Source: Oscillospiraceae bacterium (GTDB lineage Bacteria; Bacillota; Clostridia; Oscillospirales; UBA929). From it: a DNA stretch of 41,676 bases. Numbering within the stretch: the first letter of the stretch is position 1; each line of letters starts with the position of its first letter. The stretch is from the NCBI GenBank assembly GCA_009782385.1, contig WRJE01000012.1, forward strand, positions 1-41,676, in the 5' to 3' direction. The notes under the pieces were generated by a model. That model searched no databases. It was given only the letters and a program-made list of their open reading frames with translations, and had not been told where the DNA came from. A program made the position numbers and the translations under genes. Below are positions 28,382 to 36,440 of the stretch, in pieces.

Positions 28382-28430
28382 ACGGGGCGGCGGGATTAAA
28401 CGGAAGTAAAAACTCGCCGCCCCGTTTTGT
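28382..28430 (+). terminator. GC-rich hairpin with T-rich tail between lipoprotein and permease genes
   Basis: ACGGGGCGGCG (28382-28392) pairs with CGCCGCCCCGT (28415-28425), followed by TTTGT. Confidence 0.65.
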
Positions 28431-28456
28431 ATACCAACAATGGAGGGGTGAATGTA

Positions 28457-29410
28457 TTGGATCAAGCGCGCGGAATGCCTAAGAGAATTAAAGAGGGAAG
28501 AGTGTCTTGGAAATTAGATTTTAAGCGCAACTGGCTGGTTTACGTCATTTTTCTGCCTGTGTTCGTCTATTTCTTTGTGCTGAACTACCTGCCGATGTTC
28601 GGTCTTAGCATGGCGTTTCAAAATTTCAGCATCACCAAAGGATTCTTTAACAGTGATTGGATTGGTTTCCAGAATTTCAAGGATTTGTTTATGGGCGATG
28701 CTTTCCCGAACGCCCTGAAAAACACGTTTATAATGGCGGGGTTCAACCTTGTCTTGGGATTCCCCGCGCCTATTATCTTTGCCCTGCTGATAACATCGGT
28801 AAAATTTGAGGCATTCAGAAGGTCAAGCCAAATAATCTCATATCTCCCCAACTTTGTCGCCGCAGTGGTAATGGTTAATATAATGAAGCAGTTTTTAAGC
28901 CCCACCGGGGCAATAACGGAGTTTCTCGCTCTTTTCGGGTTGCAGGAACAAAACTGGTTGGTAAACCCCAATCCGCCCGTTTTTTGGCTGATTAACACCT
29001 TGTCGGGCGTGTGGCAGGGTTTCGGCTACGGTTCGATTATATATGTCGCGGCAATTACAAACATCAACGGCGAGTATTATGAGGCGGCGGCTATTGACGG
29101 CGCGAACGGTTGGCAGAAGATGTGGAAAATAACGCTTCCGTGCATAAAACCCATCATTATAATGCTTTTCGTGTTACAGTTCGGTATCCTTCTGCGTGTC
29201 GGCTTCGACAGGATATTGCTTATGTATGTTCCGAGAACATACGAGGTTGCCGACAACTTGTTCACTTATACCTACAGAATGGCGTTCGGAGCGGCTCCCA
29301 ATTTCGGTCTCGGCGCGGCTTCGGGTCTGTTCCAATCTGTCGTGAGTACGATTTTGCTGATTACTTCCAATCAAGTGAGCAAGCGATTATCGAACAACTC
29401 GCTGTTTTAG
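28457..29410 (+). CDS. ABC transporter permease, LplB-type
   Basis: RNWLVYVIFLPVFVYFFVLNYLPMFGLSMAFQNFS; EAAAIDGANGW. Likely TTG start behind GGAGGGG. Confidence 0.88.
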   Translation: MDQARGMPKRIKEGRVSWKLDFKRNWLVYVIFLPVFVYFFVLNYLPMFGLSMAFQNFSITKGFFNSDWIGFQNFKDLFMGDAFPNALKNTFIMAGFNLVLGFPAPIIFALLITSVKFEAFRRSSQIISYLPNFVAAVVMVNIMKQFLSPTGAITEFLALFGLQEQNWLVNPNPPVFWLINTLSGVWQGFGYGSIIYVAAITNINGEYYEAAAIDGANGWQKMWKITLPCIKPIIIMLFVLQFGILLRVGFDRILLMYVPRTYEVADNLFTYTYRMAFGAAPNFGLGAASGLFQSVVSTILLITSNQVSKRLSNNSLF

Positions 29411-29454
29411 AGGGAGGCATTTATGATAAAGAGTAAATTAAGGGGGAACTCGGC

Positions 29455-30324
29455 ATGATAGAAAATAAAGCAATCGGCGCGGTTATTTCACAGATTATTT
29501 TAACGTTAATTGTTGCCGTTCTGGCTCTTATCTGCTTGCTTCCCATGTGGCACGTTCTGATGTCCTCCATATCCGATGGTTTCAGCTTGATGAGCCACAC
29601 GGGCTTGGTGCTTTTTCCGGTCGGCAGACCTACCATTGAGGGCTATTCTCTGATTTTTCGGGACGCGGGAGTAATAACGGGATACACAAACACCATCATC
29701 TACGTTATCGGCACTGTACTGTTGGGCTTTGTTTTGAATGTTCTGGGCGGTTACGCTCTGAGCCGCAAAACCAAACTCAAAGCGTTCATGATTGTCTTTA
29801 TTATGTTTCCCATGTTGTTCGGGGGAGGCATGATTCCGACATACATGGTCGTTAAAAGCCTTAACTTGGTAGGAACGCGGTTTTCTATAATGCTGCTCGA
29901 GGCTACTATGGGTATGTTTATCATCCTTGGAATGAGGGCGTTCCTCAGTGTGCCCGAATCAACGGTCGAGGCGGCCCGCATTGACGGCGCGGGTCATTTG
30001 CAGACAATGTTCAGGGTCATGCTGCCGCAGTGCTTGGGTATGTTTATGGTTACGGTTATGATGACATTTGTGGCGGCGTGGAACTCATGGCTTACAGCCG
30101 CTATTTATGTCGCGGGCGATCGCGGCAAGTGGCCTATTCAGCTTTGGATTAACCAAATTATCGCTGAAAACGCGGACATTATCAAGGGCGCGAACCCTAA
30201 CTACGACCGTTTTCTGATTCAGTTTGCCGTGGTTGCGGCGGCGACAATCCCCATGCTTGTAGCCATTCCGTTTTTGCAGAAGTATATTGAAGCGGGCGTT
30301 CTGACAGGCGCGGTAAAAGAATAA
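29455..30324 (+). CDS. ABC transporter permease, YtcP-type
   Basis: PMWHVLMSSIS..., EAARIDGAGH, C-terminal FLQKYIEAGVLTGAVKE. Confidence 0.9.
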   Translation: MIENKAIGAVISQIILTLIVAVLALICLLPMWHVLMSSISDGFSLMSHTGLVLFPVGRPTIEGYSLIFRDAGVITGYTNTIIYVIGTVLLGFVLNVLGGYALSRKTKLKAFMIVFIMFPMLFGGGMIPTYMVVKSLNLVGTRFSIMLLEATMGMFIILGMRAFLSVPESTVEAARIDGAGHLQTMFRVMLPQCLGMFMVTVMMTFVAAWNSWLTAAIYVAGDRGKWPIQLWINQIIAENADIIKGANPNYDRFLIQFAVVAAATIPMLVAIPFLQKYIEAGVLTGAVKE

Positions 30325-30396
30325 ATATTTTTTCTTAAAAGTTTACGCGAATGTTACATTGACCTGTTATAAATAATGACGGGGAGGTACAGTGCC

Positions 30397-31164
30397 ATGC
30401 TAACACTTAATGAAATCGCCGCCTCGCGCCGTCTCGATGTGCTTGAAATGGTATACCGCGCCAAATCGGGGCATATCGGCGGCAGTATGTCCTGCATGGA
30501 TATTCTGGTTAACCTCTACTACTACGTAATGGACAGAGATACCGACTATTTCATCCTCAGCAAGGGACATTGCGCGGAAGCGTTGTACTCTGTCCTTGCC
30601 GACTTGAATTACATACCGAAAGAGGAGTTGGAGACATTTACGCGCTTCGGCACGCGGTTAGCAGAACACCCGACTAAGAAAGTACCCGGCGTGGTAACCG
30701 CTACGGGCGCGTTGGGGCATGGGCTGTCTGTCGGCGCGGGCATTGCGTTGGGACTGAAGCGCGATAAAAAGGGCGGCAGTGTCTACATTCTAATGGGTGA
30801 CGGCGAAATGGCGGAGGGCAGTATATGGGAGGCTATAATGTCTGCCGCGAAATACAAATTAGACAACCTAATAGCGATAGTTGACCGTAACCGCCTGCAA
30901 ATCAGCGGCGGCACGGAGAACGTAATGCCGATGGACGGTTTATCCGCGCGTTTTCAGGCGTTCGGTTGGAACGTTGTTGAATGTGACGGTCACGGCGATA
31001 TGACGGCAGTCCTCAAAGCACGCCGCAAGGATAAGCCCTCTGCTGTCATAGCAAACACAATCAAGGGGCGCGGCAGTTCGGTCATGGAGAACAATGCGGA
31101 ATGGCATCATCTGATACCTAGCGCGGAGCAGTATATTCAAATAAAAAATGATTTAGGAGGATGA
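30397..31164 (+). CDS. Transketolase, N-terminal (ThDP-binding) subunit
   Basis: RAKSGHIGGSMSCMDILVNLYY, SKGHCAEALY, GALGHGLSVGAGIALG, GDGEMAEGSIWEA; RBS GGGGAGG. Confidence 0.92.
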   Translation: MLTLNEIAASRRLDVLEMVYRAKSGHIGGSMSCMDILVNLYYYVMDRDTDYFILSKGHCAEALYSVLADLNYIPKEELETFTRFGTRLAEHPTKKVPGVVTATGALGHGLSVGAGIALGLKRDKKGGSVYILMGDGEMAEGSIWEAIMSAAKYKLDNLIAIVDRNRLQISGGTENVMPMDGLSARFQAFGWNVVECDGHGDMTAVLKARRKDKPSAVIANTIKGRGSSVMENNAEWHHLIPSAEQYIQIKNDLGG

Positions 31165-32675
31165 AAACAGTGGAAAAATACGGGATTTTTGAGCTTAGAC
31201 TGAAATGTGAATCAGAACCTAATGTCACATTCACCTGCGGCGATACGGCAATTAACGTAAAGGGTTTCCGCGTTGGTGACGGCGAGTATGCCGTGCGGTT
31301 CATGCCGCAGACGGAAGGCGTTTGGAAGTACGGCGGCGCGGCGGACGGTGAGTTTACCTGTGCCGCCAACACGGGCGGCAATCACGGTCCTGTCATTGCA
31401 AACGGAACACACTTCCGCTACGCTGACGGCACGCAGTATGTCCCGATGGGTACGACTTGCTACGCTTGGATACATCAAACGCCGGAGCTTATCGCAAAGA
31501 CATTGGAAACTCTTGCCTCCGCGCCGTTTAACAAAATAAGGATGTGCGTGTTCCCGAAACATATGCCTTTTAATCAGAACGACCCCGAATTGTATCCGTT
31601 TGATAAAAAAACGGATGGGTCATGGGACGTAAACAGACCTAATGAGCGGTTTTGGGTGCATTTGGAAACGAACATAGGTAAACTGCGTGATTTAGGCATT
31701 GAAGCCGACCTCATACTGTTCCATCCCTATGACCGTTGGGGATTTGCGGATTTTTCCACAGAGGATTGCCTTATCTATTTGGATTACTGTATACGGCGGC
31801 TGTCGGCATATAGAAATATCTGGTGGAGTCTCGCCAACGAGTACGACCTTATACCTCAGCGCAAAGCAGAGGATTGGGACGCTTTCGGCGAAAAAATTCT
31901 GTCCGAAGACCCATATCGCCACTTAACATCCATCCATCACTGTCTCGCTATTTACCCGAAAAGGGACTGGATGACACATTGCTCCATCCAATCAGGATTT
32001 GTAAAACGTATGGCGGAATGGCAAAAAGAGTACAACCTGCCCGTTATGAACGATGAATACGGGTATGAGGGCAATATTGAATATGACTGGGGCAATCTCT
32101 CCGCGTTTGAGTTCGTACACCGCGCTTGGACTGTTATTACCGGAGGCGGCTTTGTCACCCACGGCGAGACGTACTACCGCGAAGACGAGGCTCTTTGGTG
32201 GGCGAAAGGCGGCGAGCTGTACGGGCAGAGCCCCGAGCGGTTAGCGTTTTTGAAGGCTCTGCAATATGAAATAGGCGATGTTGAACCGTATTCCAATACA
32301 TTCTTTGGCAATCCGAACGAGAAACCTAATGAAAATATAGAGGGTGCGGACGCGCAGCAGCAAGATTTTGCGCGGCTGTTTGTGAGGGTAATGCGCTCGC
32401 TGCCGGAGTTTGAACTCCGTTCGTTTATGACGGGATTTTCACCGAGCATTGTGAGAAACGAAAATTACCGGCTTCAATATTTGGGACGGCAATGCCCCTG
32501 CCGCTTGGATGTGAAACTTCCCGAAAACGGGAAATATAAAGTTGAAGTCATCGACATCTGGGAGATGACAAGAACGGTCGCGCTGACGGAGGTCAGCGGC
32601 ACGTTACAGGTTAAGCTCCCCGGCAAAGAGGGCGTTGCCATTTTAGTTACAAGAACCTCCGGGGAAGCGTTGTAA
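31161..32675 (+). CDS. DUF5060/DUF4038-type glycoside hydrolase (TIM barrel; GH140-like candidate) with C-terminal DUF5605-like domain
   Basis: HGPVIANGTHFRYADGTQYVPMGTTCYAW, WWSLANEYD (candidate acid/base), NDEYGYEG (candidate nucleophile), GGGFVTHGETY. Confidence 0.75.
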   Translation: MKTVEKYGIFELRLKCESEPNVTFTCGDTAINVKGFRVGDGEYAVRFMPQTEGVWKYGGAADGEFTCAANTGGNHGPVIANGTHFRYADGTQYVPMGTTCYAWIHQTPELIAKTLETLASAPFNKIRMCVFPKHMPFNQNDPELYPFDKKTDGSWDVNRPNERFWVHLETNIGKLRDLGIEADLILFHPYDRWGFADFSTEDCLIYLDYCIRRLSAYRNIWWSLANEYDLIPQRKAEDWDAFGEKILSEDPYRHLTSIHHCLAIYPKRDWMTHCSIQSGFVKRMAEWQKEYNLPVMNDEYGYEGNIEYDWGNLSAFEFVHRAWTVITGGGFVTHGETYYREDEALWWAKGGELYGQSPERLAFLKALQYEIGDVEPYSNTFFGNPNEKPNENIEGADAQQQDFARLFVRVMRSLPEFELRSFMTGFSPSIVRNENYRLQYLGRQCPCRLDVKLPENGKYKVEVIDIWEMTRTVALTEVSGTLQVKLPGKEGVAILVTRTSGEAL

Positions 32676-33595
32676 TGGTATCATGCCGAAAAGCGTTCAC
32701 TTCAACACTGCTTGAGCTTGCCAAAAATGACCCGTCCATCTACGCCGTTGCCACGGATTCACGCGGCAGCGTCACGCTCGGAGATTTTGCGGAACAACTG
32801 CCCGAGCAGTTTGCGGAAGTCGGCATAGCCGAGCAGAACGCCGTTGCGATGGCGGCGGGCTTGGCAATAACGGGCAAGAATGTGTTCGTCACGGGTCCGG
32901 CGTGTTTTCTGGCGGCAAGGGCATATGAGCAAATCAAAGTGGATATCGCGTATAACATCAGCAACGTCAAAATTGTGGGCGTATCGGCGGGCGTAAGCTA
33001 CGGCCCGTTGGGCGGAACGCATACCTCCCTGCACGACTTCGCGGGTATGCGGGCATTGCCGAACCTCAGCGTGTTCGCGCCTTGTGACGCGGTACAAGCA
33101 AGATATATAACAGAATATCTCGCAAAATACAGCGGTCCGGCTTATATGCGTATGGGTCGCGGCGATGTTGAGCGAGTGTATGACGATGATGAAACGTTTG
33201 AAATCGGCAAGGCAAAACTTGTAAAAGACGGCAGTGATGCCGCGATTATAGCCTGCGGCGAGATGGTGTATTACGCGAAACAGGCGGCGGAACTGCTTCA
33301 AAAAGGCGGCATATCGGCGCGTGTTCTTGATATGTTCACAATTAAGCCGTTCGATACCGAGGCTGTCATAAAGGCAGCACAGGAGACGAGAGCCATTGTT
33401 ACCGTGGAAGAACACAGCGTTTTCGGCGGTTTGGGCGAACAAGTATCGCATATCGTTTCGGAGAACTGTCCCGTCAAGATGAAGATTATGGGCTTTCCCG
33501 ATGAAGAAATTAAAATCGGCAATTCCGCCGAGCTGTTTAACCATTACGGACTTACGCCTGAGGGCATTGCGGCGGAGGTGAAGCGGCTGTTATGA
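32675..33595 (+). CDS. Transketolase, C-terminal (pyrimidine-binding) subunit
   Basis: FAEVGIAEQNAVAMAAGLA, GGTHTSLHDFAGMRALPNLSVFAPCDA, TVEEHSVFGGLGEQV. Confidence 0.92.
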   Translation: MVSCRKAFTSTLLELAKNDPSIYAVATDSRGSVTLGDFAEQLPEQFAEVGIAEQNAVAMAAGLAITGKNVFVTGPACFLAARAYEQIKVDIAYNISNVKIVGVSAGVSYGPLGGTHTSLHDFAGMRALPNLSVFAPCDAVQARYITEYLAKYSGPAYMRMGRGDVERVYDDDETFEIGKAKLVKDGSDAAIIACGEMVYYAKQAAELLQKGGISARVLDMFTIKPFDTEAVIKAAQETRAIVTVEEHSVFGGLGEQVSHIVSENCPVKMKIMGFPDEEIKIGNSAELFNHYGLTPEGIAAEVKRLL

Positions 33596-34992
33596 TACTT
33601 TCAATAGACCAAAGCACCGCCGGAACAAAAGCTCTGTTGTGGGGCTTGAACGGCGAGCTGCTTGACCGCGAAGACCTGCCGCACCGTCAAATAACCACGC
33701 CGCAGGGATGGGTGGAGCATGACCCCGAAGAAATAATTGATAATGTAAAGACGCTTATCAATAAAATATCCGAAAATAAAGAAATTTCAGCGATAGGCAT
33801 ATCTAATCAGCGTGAAACAGTCGTATGCTGGGACAGAAAAACAGGAAAGCCCATACACAACGCCGTTGTATGGCAATGCGCCAGAGGAGCGGACATCTGC
33901 GAGCGGCTGAAAGATAAAGCGGATTTCATCAAAGACCGCACGGGACTGCCGTTATCGCCGTACTTCTCCGCCGCTAAAATAGCGTGGCTGCTGCAAAATA
34001 TAGGAGACAAAGACATCTGCGCGGGTACGATAGACAGCTGGCTGATATACAACCTCACGGGCGAGTTCAAGACGGACTATTCAAACGCGAGCCGCACACA
34101 GCTCTTGAACCTCGACACGCTGACATGGGACGAGGAAATTTGCGCCCTGTTCGGCATAGACACGGGCATATTGCCAGAGATTTGCCACAGTGACAGCCTG
34201 TTCGGATATACCGCCGGCAATATCCCCATTCACGGTGTCATGGGCGACAGTCACGCCGCGCTGTATGCCAACAAGTGCCATGAAAAATACACGGGAAAAA
34301 TCACATACGGAACGGGATCGTCAATCATGGTAAATGTCGGGGACGAGCGTCCCCAACCTTTAGACGGTATTGCCACAAGCCTTGCGTGGGGCATTAACGG
34401 CAAAGTGCAATATGTACTTGAGGGCAATATCAACTATACGGGAGCGGTCATAAAGTGGCTGGTCGAAGACGTGAAGCTGTTGGATAAATCCTCAAACGCC
34501 GGGATTTATGCCGAAAGCGTATCCGACACAGGCGGTGTGTACCTCATACCCGCGTTTTCGGGTCTGGGCGCGCCGTACTTTGACGACAAGGCGCGTGCCG
34601 CCATTGTCGGCATGAACCGCTCGACAAAACACGAACACATCATCCGCGCCGCCGAGGAATGTATAGCGTATCAAATCAAAGATGTTGTCGATGAAATACG
34701 CAAAATCGCGCCGCTCACGGTCATAAGGGCGGACGGCGGCCCGGCTAAAGACAGCTTCCTTATGCGCTTTCAAGCCGACATACTAGGATTGCCCGTTGAA
34801 ATCAGTCAAACCGAGGAGCTGTCGGGCGCGGGCGCGGCTTACTGTGCGGCATTGGGCGCGAAAATAACCGACTATGACACGGTGTTTTCATCGCATAAGG
34901 TCAAGAAGGTCATGCCGCGCACAATTTCAGATTGTTATTACGCGGGTTGGAAAAACGCCGTTAAATTGATTAGGGGAGGTAAATCAACATGA
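33592..34992 (+). CDS. FGGY-family carbohydrate kinase
   Basis: DQSTAGTKALLWG, GISNQRETVVCWDRKTGKPIHNAVVWQC, GDSHAALYANKC, TYGTGSSIMVNVG. Confidence 0.9.
   Translation: MILSIDQSTAGTKALLWGLNGELLDREDLPHRQITTPQGWVEHDPEEIIDNVKTLINKISENKEISAIGISNQRETVVCWDRKTGKPIHNAVVWQCARGADICERLKDKADFIKDRTGLPLSPYFSAAKIAWLLQNIGDKDICAGTIDSWLIYNLTGEFKTDYSNASRTQLLNLDTLTWDEEICALFGIDTGILPEICHSDSLFGYTAGNIPIHGVMGDSHAALYANKCHEKYTGKITYGTGSSIMVNVGDERPQPLDGIATSLAWGINGKVQYVLEGNINYTGAVIKWLVEDVKLLDKSSNAGIYAESVSDTGGVYLIPAFSGLGAPYFDDKARAAIVGMNRSTKHEHIIRAAEECIAYQIKDVVDEIRKIAPLTVIRADGGPAKDSFLMRFQADILGLPVEISQTEELSGAGAAYCAALGAKITDYDTVFSSHKVKKVMPRTISDCYYAGWKNAVKLIRGGKST
34339..34354. repeat. Palindrome inside the kinase coding sequence
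   Basis: GGGGACG-AG-CGTCCCC, encoding GDERPQ. Confidence 0.5.
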
Positions 34993-36392
34993 CATTCGGG
35001 GTTATAGTATCCACACGCAGTTTTTTTCCGTCACATTTGGTTAAAACCGCGAGGGGTGAAATCAACGCCAAACTAAATGAGCTTGGACATAAAGCGGTTA
35101 TGGTCGGCGAGCGCGATACCGAGTATGGCGCGGTGCTGACCTATGACGAAGCGAAAACCTGCGCCAAGTTATTTCAGAAACACAGAGACAAAATATCAGG
35201 TATCATCGTTGTACTCCCCAACTTCGGCGAGGAATTGGGCGTTGTTGAAGCCATAGATATGGCGGGTTTGGATGTTCCCGTACTGGTACAGGCATATGAC
35301 GATGACTTTGATAAACTCGACATGGCGAACCGCCGCGATGCTTTCTGCGGCAAGATAAGCGTATGCAACAACCTCTATCAGCGCGGAATCAAGTTCACGG
35401 ACACGACAACTCACACCTGCAAGATTAACTCCCCCGAATTTACGGAGGATATTAAACGCTTTGCGGCGGTGTGCCGTGTAGTCGGCGGTCTGAAAGGCGC
35501 GAGAATCGCGATGCTCGGTGCGCGTCCCGTGGCGTTTAACACCGTTCGCTTCTCCGAAAAGATACTGCAAAAACATAAAATCAGCGTCCAGACTGTGGAT
35601 ATGTCCGAAATTATCTTCGCGGCACAGAGTTATAACGATACCGAAAAAATCGCGCAAAAGGAAGCGGAGATACGCGCCTATGGGCGTATCCCCGAGAGCA
35701 TTGAAGCGGAGAAGATAACGCTACAGGCAAAGCTCTGCCTTGTACTGGAAAAATTTGTCGATGACTTAGACTGTCATGCAAGCACGGTGCAATGCTGGGA
35801 CAGCGTTGAGAACAACTACGGCTGCGCGGCGTGCCTTGCCATGAGCATGATGGGCGAGAAAGGCCGCCCGAGCGCGTGTGAATCCGATGTGACAGGCGCG
35901 GTGAGTATGCTTGCGGCACAGTTGGCGGCGGACAACCCCGCCGCGCTGATGGACTGGAACAACAACATCCGCGATGACCGCGACACCTGTATCGCCCTGC
36001 ACTGCTCCAACTTCCCCAAGAGCTTCTTCAACAGCTCCGAGCTTGAAATCGGGTGTCTTGATGTTCTCGGCGGCGTTCTGGGCAAGGATAAATGCTTCGG
36101 CGCGTGCAAGGCACAGGCGGCTCCCGGTCCGATGACCTTTATACGCATTACGACAGATGATACACGAGGTATTATGAAAGCGTATGTGGGCGAGGGTGAG
36201 TTTCTGGCGGAACACATTCCAACAAAGGGCGGCACGGCGAACTGCCGCGTTGAAGGATTACAGGAATTGATGAAATATATCTGCAAGAACGGATTTGAAC
36301 ATCATGTCTGCTTTGTGCGGGGTCACGCGGCGGATGTATTGGTTGAGGCATTGGAAAATTACATGGGTATTGAGGTTTTTCGGCATAAATAA
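34989..36392 (+). CDS. L-fucose/L-arabinose isomerase-like sugar isomerase
   Basis: 467 aa; GVIVSTRSFFPSHLV...LNELGHKAVM, TVQCWDSVENNYGCAACLAMSMMGEKGRPSACESDVTGAVSMLAAQLAADNPAALMDWNN, ALHCSNFPKSFF. Confidence 0.8.
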   Translation: MTFGVIVSTRSFFPSHLVKTARGEINAKLNELGHKAVMVGERDTEYGAVLTYDEAKTCAKLFQKHRDKISGIIVVLPNFGEELGVVEAIDMAGLDVPVLVQAYDDDFDKLDMANRRDAFCGKISVCNNLYQRGIKFTDTTTHTCKINSPEFTEDIKRFAAVCRVVGGLKGARIAMLGARPVAFNTVRFSEKILQKHKISVQTVDMSEIIFAAQSYNDTEKIAQKEAEIRAYGRIPESIEAEKITLQAKLCLVLEKFVDDLDCHASTVQCWDSVENNYGCAACLAMSMMGEKGRPSACESDVTGAVSMLAAQLAADNPAALMDWNNNIRDDRDTCIALHCSNFPKSFFNSSELEIGCLDVLGGVLGKDKCFGACKAQAAPGPMTFIRITTDDTRGIMKAYVGEGEFLAEHIPTKGGTANCRVEGLQELMKYICKNGFEHHVCFVRGHAADVLVEALENYMGIEVFRHK

Positions 36393-36396
36393 AAAC

Positions 36397-36422
36397 GGGC
36401 GGGCATGGAAGCCCGCCCCTAC
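36397..36422 (+). repeat. Palindromic repeat family copy
   Basis: GGGCGGGC-ATGGAA-GCCCGCCC-CTAC. Confidence 0.75.
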
Positions 36423-36440
36423 AAACCGTTGGTAATTATT

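Noticed and set aside
30325-30396. Possible copy of the 43-bp promoter module ahead of the transketolase operon
   Set aside because: The region has a TATAAA-like element but lacks the AACAAATATARTGRTATAC core, so it was not counted.
32759-33544. 261-aa minus-strand ORF
   Set aside because: Antisense shadow within the transketolase C-terminal gene.
35766-36286. Two overlapping minus-strand ORFs of about 150 aa
   Set aside because: Both lie antisense to the isomerase gene in different frames, as expected from GC-rich codon usage.
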